Below are positions 46,884 to 57,550 of a stretch of 64,000 nt of DNA, piece after piece; position 1 is the stretch's first letter, and every line of letters starts with the position of its first letter. The position numbers and the translations under genes are program-made. The notes beneath the pieces are model-generated. The model saw nothing but the letters and a program-made list of their open reading frames with translations. It was not told the origin of the DNA and did not search any database. This DNA is from Thelonectria olida (taxonomy: Eukaryota; Ascomycota; Sordariomycetes; Hypocreales; Nectriaceae), in NCBI GenBank assembly GCA_020736575.1, contig JAGPYM010000067.1, forward strand, positions 1-64,000, in the 5' to 3' direction.

Positions 46884-49767
46884 ATCGCCGCCAGAAGAGC
46901 GCGCAGGGGCAACGCGGGGTAAGTCCATCAGGCTGTCCACGTGGTGGTAGTGCCATTTTCGCGCAGTCTAACTGTAATCTTACCTCAAAGGTTATCTACT
47001 GCCTGCACCTCATTCATAATGTGAAGGACGGTCAAAGTGTCGGTGTGACCACAGCATGTGCATGAGAATAAGCTACCGACCGCTGGGAAAGAGGAGCTTC
47101 GCTGCCGAAACACTGTGCATTTCTGGTAAAAAGATAATGTAATGGACTAGGCCCTGTCGGATAGGGAGCTGCCTTGTCCGCCTGCTGGCTGGCCCAAGCC
47201 GAGCGACCATTCCATTCAGTCTATTTTGTTAGAGGATTAGCTGTCCTTTCCTTCTTTCTTTCTTTTCGCCTCATCTTGCATGTAAAACGCATGAGGACCA
47301 CATAGCTGTAATTTACACTATTAGTAACCCTTCACAAATGAGTATAGAGGTTCGAGAACTAGTTAGTTAAAGGCCTGGAAAGGGCCTCGTGTTCGTTAAT
47401 TATCAGAGCTGAGCCCGATGGTAATTCTCAGTTGAGCCTATCACATGCTCAACATATATTTGCTCTATGCCTTTGACCTATTCCACGCCTCCCCAGGAAG
47501 AGCGAGAAGGCCCCTGTTTTGCCCGCCCAATCTGTCGCGTGCCTAAAATCATGTTGGACCACTCGCGGCAGACACTCTCGGGGCAGTCGTTTCTCTATAT
47601 GTCGAGGAGTTAGCGTGAATAATGGTAAGTGTCTGGCGTCAGTATAAATCGCTTCATGTTGGGAACTGTTGTCGAGAAAACCCAAGGGCCAGCGACAGGG
47701 GCTGTTACATCACGGATATAGGCAGCACGGCAGATGCGACGTACCTTGGAGGCTGCGCTGGATCCTAGGAGGATGCCTTGTGGGTAGGAACTGTCAAACA
47801 GGACGTGTATTCGGTCCATTTTTCGCTAGACAAGTGGATTGATTGTGTTCTCTGGTGAAGTCTACTCTATGTATCTGCCTGCAATCTTACTCTTGTTGAC
47901 CCTGTAAGTGACCCCCCAGCATATTTCCGTTCAACTGGAACACGGTCCAGCCATGAGTGCCGGGACCGGGCTTGGCGTCCGACCCATCGCGGTGAACCAG
48001 TAGGTACACTGCCGATGTGTATCACCGGACAAGCGGGGGCTAGGCACGTCCCGCGTTTTCACACCTGTCCACCAGGCCCGTCCGTCTTGCACGCACGCAC
48101 AGTCGGAAGGCCACTTTCGCTTCCGCTATGCTCCTCACCCCCCAGCAGCTCATGGCCGCACTCGTAGCAGGGACGTTGTCTTATTCGTGCGAGCACGTAC
48201 CGTACGCGGCCTGATTGCATCAGCTCCTGAGGAACTTGAGAATGCGGATCCTTGATTCAAGAAAAGCATTTGGGAACATGAAAATAAGGTGGCGAGCCAA
48301 GAATAAATAAACGGGGCCTTTATCAAGCACCCATTGTCTCTCTGGCAAGCACCCACGCCGTCGCTGGGGTCAAATCGTAGCCCTGGGAGACCCGATTCTC
48401 AACCGACATCCAAATTTTAGTTCCTCCGGGCTTGCAGCCAACGATCTTTGACGCAGCACCTCTGCCGGACATTGCAATTGTAGAGGCTACCTCTCTCTAG
48501 CGTGCTTCCATTGTGCGGAGAACAGTATCTAGTACGTTAGGGCCTGGACGGATTGATGACAAGGGTGGTTGGGCGGAATGACTTGAACAAGTAACTCCTA
48601 AATCCGCGCTTAAAAAACGGAATCTGGCTTGCCCACTCTGAGCTCGAGAGTAGTCAGCGCTGTTACTCTTCCCTTGTTGCACTTCTCTCGTTCTCGACCG
48701 CTGCGGCTGCGTCTTCTTCCTCCCACTAACTTCACACGCGCGCTGACCGCATTTTTATTTGTCTTGAGGGCAGTGATGCGATTCGTTCGACGAGTTTTGA
48801 GGCCCCCTACATATGCAACGTGAGCGACGCCGTCACGAAGAGCGGCCCTTCCGGTGCATTCGTAGCCCCGAAAGATGCCGAGGTTTCTTCCCCTTCGATG
48901 AATTATCTCTAATCATGCCATCAGCCTGCGCCGCTAAAGATGCACTTTATGAAATGCAGTATGACTGTATGGGTTAGGTAGTCACCGCCTTAGCCTAATA
49001 AGATATAGACTAGAGCTAAGTCTTAATGCATATCTAATCGGCTGATGTTTTCAAGCCAGACTTAACAGGGTGCAAGTCTCGGATGGGCCCCTACGATATA
49101 CATCAACGGCTTAGGCGCCAACCACTTATTGACTTGTTAGTGCATAATTCGTCACGGCACAGTTATTATGCATCTGGAATTAATAACCTCGTCCCATCTA
49201 AGGCTATCCTAGAGCCTCCTTGCAATGCACTTACCCGTGGTATTGCGCACAGCTCTCGGTGTTGGTTGAGATGGCTCCTGTCACATTCAGTTGTGGTAGG
49301 AAATTGTGGTCATCTGAGTGCTTGATTCTTCACTATTCAAGGGAACGAAGCCGGGCTATTTAACCTATGGAAGAAGATGACGATAACAGAGGGACAGTTA
49401 GATCAATTTGGATACGAGGTCGTTGGACCGGATTGAGGCCTTCCAGCTAGTGTAACTGCAGAGCTAGTCGGCTGCCCTATACGCACGGCAGTGTAAGAAG
49501 CCTAGCGTTGTTGACCCCGATGATCTCTCTTTTTGACAGCCCCTAGCCCTGCCGTAGTCTATCCTCAAGCAAGGAGGCGCCAGTGCAGCGCCTCCTTACA
49601 GCCCTCACATCTAAGGTGACGTTGACGTGGCAGTGCGTTCCTGGGCTGCGTCCTGTGCCTTCCATCCCTGGCAGCATAAAAGTTCTAGCAGACCTTGCCA
49701 AAACGCAGAAGGTACCTACGCGCATTTAGGATCAGGCGCAGAAGCCACGGCCACCGAATGCACGACC
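46884..49767. other. Long intergenic region, no supported gene
   Basis: Nearly 2.9 kb of normal-composition DNA. Short ORFs on both strands (for example 47449-47819 and 48150-48356 on the minus strand) have no family motif and no splice-consistent extension. It could hold decayed genes or regulatory DNA for the NACHT gene. I see nothing definite. Confidence 0.45.
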
Positions 49768-52026
49768 ATGGCCGAGACTGCTGGCCTCGTGTTAGGTGTT
49801 GTTACCCTGGCGGGAACATTCAAAGACTGCGTGGACCTTTTTTCCTACTTTTTATCTTACCGATCGCTTGGCCGCGATTACGAGATCCTGGTGGCGAAGC
49901 TTGACGTCGAGAAGACCCTCCTTCTGCAATGGGCTCATCGTGTCCGACTCTTGCGCCCTGACCATGACTCGCGATTAGACGACTCTACGACACAGAACGC
50001 TGTCGCTCGGGTTCTAGCCAGTATTCGCCAGCTTTTGAGCGAAAGCTCGTCGCTCCAAGAACGGTACGGGTTGAAACAATACCATGGCCAGCCAACGGCA
50101 GGCTCGGCTCAGGTGATGGCGACGACAATGAGCTGGGGACATATGGAAAGATTTACCCAAGAGTTCAAAGCCCTCCAGATCCGAATGTACCACGCGAAGA
50201 CGGCCGTCCCTAGCTCTACAAAGTTTCGCTGGGTCATCACTGACAAAGACAAGTTTGAGAATCTGGTGCAAGACCTATCTCATTTCGTCTCCAAACTTAG
50301 CGAACTCGTTCCCGACGTGGACCAGGCATGGGAACACATTGCCGCGAGGACCATGCTCGGGGAGGACTTGTCTAGACTCGGGGATTTCAGAGCTTTGGGG
50401 CTCATCCGTGACGCGACGCTTGATGGGCCAGATCATGTTGCCGGGCCTACCAAGGCACGTTTTGAGGAGGTACTCCAGGCGAAACTTCTCGACCGCATCC
50501 GGTTTCGATCAATGAATGATCGCCGAGAAGATGTGGCTCCTGCACATCACAAAACCCTTACTTGGGCCTTGAAACCCCCTGCCGATAGGGAGACAGTCGA
50601 GTGGGACGACTTGTCGTTGTGGCTGAGATCGGGATCCGAGATATATTGGATCTCTGGAAAGGCTGGCAGCGGCAAATCTACTCTGATGAAGTACCTTTAT
50701 AACCACGATGGCACGAAAACCCTTCTCTCCAATTGGGCCGGATCTTCTCCATTGACTATAGGCTCGTTTTTCTTCTGGAATCTCGGCACCGCCGAACAGA
50801 AATCTCACACCGGTCTCTCAAGGGCGATTTTATATCAGCTATTGGCGGAAAATCCATCTCTGATCCCGGCCCTTCTGCCTCGTATGTGGGAACAAGCATA
50901 CGTTTACCGAGGTCACCAAAATGACTTGTCCGGATTAGAAGCACCGTCCCCAGTAGAATTGGCCTCGGCCTTTGAGAGACTGTCGAGTTCAGAGTTACGG
51001 CAACACTTTTGCTTCTTTATCGATGGCCTCGATGAGTATGCGGGGAACTGTCTGAATGCTATCGCATTTGTTAAAAACCTGTGCCTCAATCCCCGGATTA
51101 AGATTCTGCTATCGAGCAGACCCATACCTCTTTGCGCAGACGCATTCTCTTCCCTGCCGAAGCTTCAACTCCAGGACCTTACTCGGACAGATATTGAAAC
51201 TTACGTACGCGAGACCGTCGGCTCACGTGGGTACATGGCAAGGCTCATGGTATCAGACCAACATGGTACAGAAATGGTCCTCCGACAACTCATCGACAAG
51301 GCATCCGGAGTCTTCCTCTGGGTGATACTTGCATGCCGATCCATTATCGACGGTTTCGCCGCCTATGACACAATATCTGAGCTAGCCAGTCGCGTGGATG
51401 AGCTGCCGCCTGAACTTGAAGGCATGTTCCGTCATATGCTAGAAAGAGTCGAGGACCGCTATTTTGAACAGGCCGCCAAAATGCTCAGAATATGCTACCG
51501 AAGACAGGCTATCAACAAAGCATCAGGATCCAACGAAGCCGAGTTCATTAACGTATTCGCTATGTCCTGGGCTGTCCTTGATGACGCTGCAATGGACTTT
51601 GAGAAGGTATCATTTCATCCCTCCCAATGTGCTGACGACCCGTTTCTCCGCGAACGTGTGGAAGGGCGCCTCCGTAGTCGCTGCGGAGGCCTATTAGAAA
51701 CTCGCCCATCCCATGCCGCCCTATCGAATGTCACGGTTGAGTTTATGCATCGAAGCGTTTTCGAGTTTCTGGACAGACCCGGAATCTGGAATGCCAACTA
51801 TCTCCGCATACATGACAAAAGGTTCAATGCCAATGCAGCATTGTCTTTCTTGTCAACACAGGTGTTGTACGTACGATGGAATTTCGGTCGTCACCGCTTC
51901 ATGACTGATGCGCTTCACTGTGCCCACCTCAGCGACGGTGAACATCCAGAGCTAACCCTCGCACTGTTAAAATGGGTTGAGCAGGTCATGATTGACAAGG
52001 AACGGGATGGATTATTGCATGAGTGA
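49768..52026 (+). CDS. HeLo-NACHT NLR-like protein, 3' end disrupted
   Basis: 752 residues in one exon from the ATG at 49768. The N-terminus MAETAGLVLGVVTLAGTFKD opens a HeLo (prion-inhibition) domain of about 210 residues, a membrane-acting cell-death module in fungi. The NACHT NTPase follows: P-loop GKAGSGKST (297-305), Walker B FFIDGLDEY (about 414-422) and the LLSSRP sensor. The C-terminal region is helical and ends at TGA (52024-52026). Beyond that stop the same frame continues for 57 codons with protein-like text (FIELHGRDNFRLVIAIEANM), then a shift leads to another open frame up to 52502. So the ancestral protein was longer. Such proteins act as intracellular receptors in heterokaryon incompatibility and bacterial sensing. 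Confidence 0.85.
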   Translation: MAETAGLVLGVVTLAGTFKDCVDLFSYFLSYRSLGRDYEILVAKLDVEKTLLLQWAHRVRLLRPDHDSRLDDSTTQNAVARVLASIRQLLSESSSLQERYGLKQYHGQPTAGSAQVMATTMSWGHMERFTQEFKALQIRMYHAKTAVPSSTKFRWVITDKDKFENLVQDLSHFVSKLSELVPDVDQAWEHIAARTMLGEDLSRLGDFRALGLIRDATLDGPDHVAGPTKARFEEVLQAKLLDRIRFRSMNDRREDVAPAHHKTLTWALKPPADRETVEWDDLSLWLRSGSEIYWISGKAGSGKSTLMKYLYNHDGTKTLLSNWAGSSPLTIGSFFFWNLGTAEQKSHTGLSRAILYQLLAENPSLIPALLPRMWEQAYVYRGHQNDLSGLEAPSPVELASAFERLSSSELRQHFCFFIDGLDEYAGNCLNAIAFVKNLCLNPRIKILLSSRPIPLCADAFSSLPKLQLQDLTRTDIETYVRETVGSRGYMARLMVSDQHGTEMVLRQLIDKASGVFLWVILACRSIIDGFAAYDTISELASRVDELPPELEGMFRHMLERVEDRYFEQAAKMLRICYRRQAINKASGSNEAEFINVFAMSWAVLDDAAMDFEKVSFHPSQCADDPFLRERVEGRLRSRCGGLLETRPSHAALSNVTVEFMHRSVFEFLDRPGIWNANYLRIHDKRFNANAALSFLSTQVLYVRWNFGRHRFMTDALHCAHLSDGEHPELTLALLKWVEQVMIDKERDGLLHE

Positions 52027-52502
52027 TTAATACCATCTGAGTTCATTGAGCTACATGGAAGAGACAATTTCCGATTGGTGATAGCAATCGAAGCCAACAT
52101 GGTCAACTATGTGTGTGGTTGCCTGTCGCGGCAAGAACTCAGAACACTCAGATATCCCTTGCTCTACCTCAGAGAGAAGGGGCAAATCTCGACTCGAAAG
52201 TGAGCAAGATTCTTAAGAGTCACTTGGGCGATAGTTGGGGGAATAGTTGGGATGACAGTAGGAATGATATTGATACTTCGGAGCCTACGAGACAGAAACG
52301 GGAAAAGGGTGACCAGCTTTTGGACCTCATCAACAGGGAAAGAGAGCTTGCCACTATAAAGACGGCATCTCAACGCGGCCCAGAAAGGTTTCCCACGGCC
52401 GATGGGAAGGACGGTGCTTTACCGACTAGGAAGCGTCGAGATCAGGGTGATAACAGTGGCATTGATTCACATAAAAGCGTGAAGAAGGCCAAGGGCAGCT
52501 GA
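52027..52502 (+). pseudogene. Detached C-terminal part of the NACHT gene
   Basis: Reading through the TGA gives 57 residues of family-like sequence (NMVNYVCGCLSRQELRTL, RYPLLYL) to a TGA at 52201-52203. In the frame starting at 52113 a second segment (REGANLDSKVSKILKSHLGD) continues into a Lys/Arg-rich tail ending at 52502. The two overlap around 52150, which suggests one indel. An alternative is a 62-nt intron (GTGATT at 52023 to ATAG at about 52086) that skips the stop and enters the second frame directly, but it would remove the more convincing protein text. Confidence 0.45.
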
Positions 52503-52799
52503 GGCAGACTCGCACCCGGTATATTGGTGTCACGAGGGTCATACGATTGATCAGACCGGCTGCCCGGAGGTCCGAACTTCCAGTCAGAAGTTGGTATCAG
52601 CTATGTTTCCCAAAAAGCAAGTTCTGATGCACAAGGGCCCTGGAAATTTAGTAGCTAAGGCGGCTATAATGGTCTAAAATACTATTGGATAACTTACGGC
52701 GGAGAATGGAGGAAGCAGTCCATGCCGACGATGCCAACGAAAGAAAGAGCTGAGTCTCTGGAATGTATTTCAAGGCCTCCACGGCGTCTCATCATCGCG
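52503..52799. other. Short intergenic region between convergent genes
   Basis: About 300 bp between the NACHT relic and the APH gene's stop. No feature seen. Confidence 0.4.
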
Positions 52800-54110
52800 T
52801 CACTTAATTGTCCGCTCCCGATCATTGCCATGATCCCTAATAAGCCTCTTCAACATCTCCCTCGCATTAGCCTCCGCCTCTCTCAGCTTGGCCTGCAACT
52901 CCTCCCCCTCCCAGCCGCCCGGCAAGTACCACGGCGCAACGCTCCCCACAAGCGTCTCAAGCCAGCAATTGCGGTTCCATACATCTGGGTCGAACCCCCG
53001 TACCGGCGTCGCGACACCCTTCTCGTGTAGGCGCGCTAGGAACGCCTCGTAAAATTCGCAAGGCCACTCCCCACCATTGTTGACGACGACCTCATTCAGG
53101 AACTCGTCGACGGGCGGGAAGAAGCCCGCAAACTCAAAGTCGACGAGGCCGGTGATGCGGGGCGGCTGGCCCGAGACGAGGACGTTGCGCGGAGAGAGGT
53201 CGTAGTGTGTCAGAATGAACTCGCCGGAGGGGATGCCGTCGTCGTCGGTAAGCTTGAGGTGCGGGAGCTGCTCGGATATGAAAGCACGGAGAATCTCTGC
53301 GAGGGATCTATTTGGGGCGTAGGTATTGGAGGTTTCGAGCTCTCGCAACTTATCCGTCAGCCTGAGCCGGTAGTACTCGTTTGCAGTGGTGATAGGATCG
53401 TCGACTTCAATGCCCTCTTGGATAATGTCACGGATGGTTAGAGCTGTGCTATCTACTACGGGTACAGTTTGCTCTCCGAGTTTTCTAGGTGGGAGACGTA
53501 TGTTTCCGCAGCGCTTTTGAGGAGGAATGTCTCGTCTCAAGTGCACGACGATATCGCCGAGCTGCTTGGCCAGGTCTGTAAGAATCGCGTCGCTCAGGTC
53601 GGCGGTTGGCATTGGGCTTCCAGGAACGTATGACATTAATATCCACCCGCCATGCTCAGGCCTTTCCACGCCGGGCGGCATATCAAGGGAACATGTCCTC
53701 GTCTGACATGAGGTCGCATAAGTCGCGACACGTCCATCCTCGGACCAGGCCAGGGCACGCGGCGACGGGATATCAGGGCAGTATCTCTGGAGAAGCTGAA
53801 AGCAGGACACTTCATTTTGAATCTTATTTGCCCCAAAGAAGCGGCCGTTGACCTTTAAGACGACTTGCTCTGGCTGCGACAAGTTGCCCGGTAGTAACAA
53901 GGCCTTGCCCGCAGAGGGCTTTAGCTTGAGGAAGTAGATACGATTATTGAAGGACTTTCCAGACGGAACCTGCGTGATCGATACCAGGTTATAGTCTGGG
54001 AGCCCAAAGGCAACAATGGCTTGAATTTCTTGACTGAACACGCGAACACCTGCGGTAGGATGATGGGAAGGCGTCGGTGGTCGGCCGTGGTCAAGCTCTT
54101 CAATATCCAT
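52800..54110 (-). CDS. APH/choline kinase-type phosphotransferase
   Basis: 436 residues, no intron. The lysine in VVLKVNGRFFG lies in the N-lobe with a downstream Glu in NEVSCF. The catalytic motif LTHYDLSPRNVLV (near residues 300-312) and the metal-binding ITGLVDFEFAGF are those of the aminoglycoside phosphotransferase fold (PF01636). WILMSYVPGSPM is the hinge. Fungal members are numerous and mostly uncharacterised; some phosphorylate small molecules, and few confer drug resistance. The start ATG at 54110 is the only one near the domain. It shares its upstream region with no other gene. Confidence 0.85.
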   Translation of the reverse strand: MDIEELDHGRPPTPSHHPTAGVRVFSQEIQAIVAFGLPDYNLVSITQVPSGKSFNNRIYFLKLKPSAGKALLLPGNLSQPEQVVLKVNGRFFGANKIQNEVSCFQLLQRYCPDIPSPRALAWSEDGRVATYATSCQTRTCSLDMPPGVERPEHGGWILMSYVPGSPMPTADLSDAILTDLAKQLGDIVVHLRRDIPPQKRCGNIRLPPRKLGEQTVPVVDSTALTIRDIIQEGIEVDDPITTANEYYRLRLTDKLRELETSNTYAPNRSLAEILRAFISEQLPHLKLTDDDGIPSGEFILTHYDLSPRNVLVSGQPPRITGLVDFEFAGFFPPVDEFLNEVVVNNGGEWPCEFYEAFLARLHEKGVATPVRGFDPDVWNRNCWLETLVGSVAPWYLPGGWEGEELQAKLREAEANAREMLKRLIRDHGNDRERTIK

Positions 54111-55110
54111 TTTGCAAGCTGGTGTCGATATTGAAGGTTGCTAGATTATAGCTTCCGCTGCTATTAAGTCAGTATCCCTCTCATCAGCTTATATCTGCCT
54201 CTTCTACTATGATAATGTTCCGATACGTTGCTCTAAAACATGCGTCTGATCGACATTTAGGAAAGAGTGGGATGGGGCCGGAGTGACTCACACGGCGTGT
54301 GGGGTATCCATGAACTGATGGTGGCCGCCCGGCAACCTGCGTTGTCGACTCCATCCTGCTTACTCTGTGCTCATCAGGTCTCACCGACAGGGAGCCAATT
54401 AGTTCACAGTTACCCGTGAATCTATTCATTCCACGGGTCCCGTGAAAATGACTAAGCACAGTGCATTTTCTTGCTATTATATATGTTTATACTTATACTA
54501 AATTACTAATTATACAAATAAGCTTATTATAATAAATATAAGGCTAGAGTTTAACTTATAGTAATTTCTATTATATTAATATTATATTTTTATATATTAA
54601 TAAAAATATAATATTTCTTATTATTTGGGTGTGTAATAGTTCTAATAATTTATCTAACCCTCTATAACCAATTAACCACAAGAAGATGCCGCAATTTCGT
54701 GCGTTCCCTACTCGGGATATGCGAAACAATCACTCACATCAATTAGCCCACTACTGCTAAAGTTAGCCCACCCCTAATAAGTCAAGCCAGTCTTCCACGC
54801 CACCCAGCTAACAACTGCCGCAAGTGCACAAGTTGGCCGTCACCGTGTCCTCGACTCTCCAGGTCGTTGGTTCGCCATATCATTGGCTGTAACACTTTAA
54901 ACCACAACCAGCGCCTCTATCGTTGCGCTTATACATTAGTCCACTCTTCACTTACATGCAATCGGCCTCTAGTGCTTACAGCAGCCATGCTTTGGTCCAT
55001 AAATCACTAACCACAACGAGCTGCCTATATGTTGTGTTTTATATCAATGTAAAAGACTACGAAATAATCGTCTGCAGTTAGATCATAAATTCTCTAATCG
55101 ACTTGATTCC
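54111..55110. other. Intergenic region with a RIP-repeat fragment
   Basis: A fragment at about 54490-54590 (AAGCTTATTATAATAAATAT and following) belongs to the degraded repeat family, in reverse orientation. The rest is normal composition without a supported gene. Confidence 0.5.
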
Positions 55111-56906
55111 TTATACTACCTCCATATGCTCTTCAATTGACTTCTCCCGTGCGCTCGTGTTGCTCCCGTCCTCTTTATTCAACCTCTCAAGCAAGAGAGC
55201 CGTACGCTTCGCAAATTCTTTCTCCTCATCCCAAGTGAACGCACTCTTACTAGCAAACAGATAGTCTATCTCTTCCAATGTACGGCCGGCAGTTTCGGGG
55301 AGGAAGCAGTACACCAAGGGAATGTATGCAAACATGGCACTAGTAAAAGGTCAGCGGCCAGTGTCGGACTGATAAGAGGCTACTCACACTCCGAAAACGT
55401 AGAAAGTCTGCAAGCTAAGTTAGAAATAAGAAAGTTGTGGGTTGTTGGGGGGAGTCCCATACCTTTTCGTTAATGCCAGAAAACATGACAGGCACCAAGA
55501 GAGAACCTCCGCCGTAGCCAACGGCCCAACCGGCCACACCAAATGCGTTCCCCTTGGCTCGGAGCCAGGTGGGAAAGATCTCAGTCGGATATATGAAAGG
55601 GATCAACAGCCAAGAAGAACTGAAGATCAAGAGGTAGACAAAAACCATGGCTGCAGCTGCCGTGCCGTACTGAGTAGCCTTGTCTGGGTTGTCGATGGCT
55701 CCCCGGAAGAGGCCGCCGATAATGAACAGGGTGATACCGAGGGCTATGGCACCCCAGTAAAGGGTACGTCGACGGCCGACCCTGTCGATGGTAAAGGCTG
55801 CGATGGCAGTACCGAGGATACCAACCAGCATCAGCAAAGCGGAGAGCCAGCCGGACTTGACATTACCAAAGCCGGCTGTGCGATAGATTGTTCCAGAACT
55901 GCAATTCAGTTAGCAAACCATCTTATTCAAAGAAGCGTAACTCACTATATAACCACAGCGGCGATTCCAGTGCCGTACTGCATGAGCACTTGGAGCCAGA
56001 AGGCCAGCTGGATGCGGCGGCCAAGATGAATGTCTCCGGATCCGATACCGAAAAACATCTTGAAGTAGTTGGTTTTAGCGTACTGAGACTCCTCTTCCAC
56101 TACGGTCACAATCTCTCGATATTCCTTCTGCGCGTCGGGGTGTTCGGCGTCACCATTCCCGCGCAGTTTTGCAATAATTTCCAATGCTTCATCAGGTCTC
56201 CCGGCCTTGACCAGCCATCGCGGGGATTCCGGGACCAAGAGGCTCAGTATGGCCAGGGCGATGACGGGAATGAACTGAATCGCAAACTCGAACCGCCAGC
56301 GAAACTGTCCACCGCCCGCCTCAGTAAAGGACGTGCCGAAGCCGATCCATGCTGCGAGGGCGATGCCGGAGAAATTGGCCAAGAATGTGAGGGCGATTTG
56401 TTTGCCTCTATGTGATGCAGCAGAGAGCTCGGCCGTCCACATAGGTGCAATGACAAGGATGAACGCCACACCCATACCGGCAATGAATCGTGCGCAAAGC
56501 ATGTGTGCAAGGTTGACGGCAGAGGCTTGCAGGATGACCCCCGCCATGCACCAGAAGCAGGCCATCCACATGCCCTTGATCCGACCGTACTTGTCAGAGA
56601 AGCTGCCAGCCCAAAAGGCTGCGAAGAGAGAGCCACTTCAATAATATTAGACATTATTTCTTCTCAAGACAAACTAGATACGTACCAGTAATAGATGGCG
56701 GCGATACCGCCCTGCAGCGTGGGTTTGACAACTTCGTTTCTATCGTTTGTATATCCCATACGCCGCCCGAACTCGGGTGCAACGGTCACAGCGCCCATGA
56801 CGCCCTGACTGATGCCTTCGTAGGAGATGGCGACGGCGGAGGCAGTTGTAACAAGTCTCAGCAACTGCTGTCCGGACATGGACTTCCAGCTCTGGCGGTT
56901 CCACAT
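55111..56906 (-). CDS. MFS sugar/hexose transporter
   Basis: Exons 56906-56686, 56635-55946, 55898-55463, 55407-55388 (20 nt) and 55339-55111, giving 531 residues. Sugar-porter signatures: GSFSDKYGR after TM2, PESPRWLVKAGR after TM6, DRVGRRRTLYWG in the second half, PTEIFPTWLRAKG, and PETAGRTLEEIDYLF at the end of the last TM. Twelve membrane segments are expected from this layout. The 20-nt exon 4 is needed to read KTFYVFGVAMFAYIP. It sits in the plasma membrane and moves sugars by proton symport in most relatives. It is divergent from the zinc-cluster-type regulator at 57551, which may control it. Confidence 0.92.
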
Positions 56907-57430
56907 GATGCCGATGAATCAGTATCGTAAGATAGTTGTGTGAAGATATGAATGGTTGTGTCTAGGTATGACTGATTGTGAGGGTTTTCATGATGTTCAA
57001 GATGCGCTTATTATATCTGTTTCTTCTCCATGGAGATGGCAAATGAGCCTGCTTCAACCCCATGGGGATTTAGTCACGGCGCTACCCGGAGGAGTTGTTA
57101 CGGAATGGTGGCGAGCTTTGTCGTCGTCTCGAATTGCCAACAAAGGTTAGTTTTAAAAGTTCGGGCTCCGATGGATTAGCCAGTAAATGATCCGTAATGG
57201 AGCAAACTATAACGATTTAGCGTAGAGTTGGGCCCGTTGTACTGGGAAGTTCAGGATAAACAGGGTGGTCCTGCTCCCCCGCATCCTTCGTCTCGAATCT
57301 CTTTTACTTTGTCTCGAATTCTTTTTCTTGCTCTCAGAATCAAAGAACAGCCCGAGTAATATGGGTCGGCTGCGATCTCGTAACGGCTGGTGAGTCAGAT
57401 GAGCCGGTACTCCAGAATTTAGAAAGATAG

Positions 57431-57548
57431 ATGACATCAAACAGCTTGACGTGCCGAGAACGCCACGTCAAATGTACGTCTCCAACGAGAGAGAGAAATT
57501 CTTCATACTGACGTCACAGGTGATGAGACGAGGCCGACTTGCGGGCAG
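57431..57548 (+). pseudogene. Possible first exons encoding half a zinc cluster
   Basis: From an ATG at 57431, exon 57431-57473 joins exon 57520-57548 over a 46-nt intron (GTACGT...TCACAG) to read LTCRERHVKCDETRPTCGQ. That is the core of a Zn2Cys6 DNA-binding domain. The first expected Cys is Ser here. No standard intron links this phase to the downstream regulator ORF, so the DNA-binding part may be broken. Confidence 0.4.
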
Positions 57549-57550
57549 GT

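Noticed and set aside
47449..47819. Two minus-strand ORFs that might form a spliced gene
   Set aside because: A donor-like GTACGT exists, but no acceptor joins the frames into recognisable protein.
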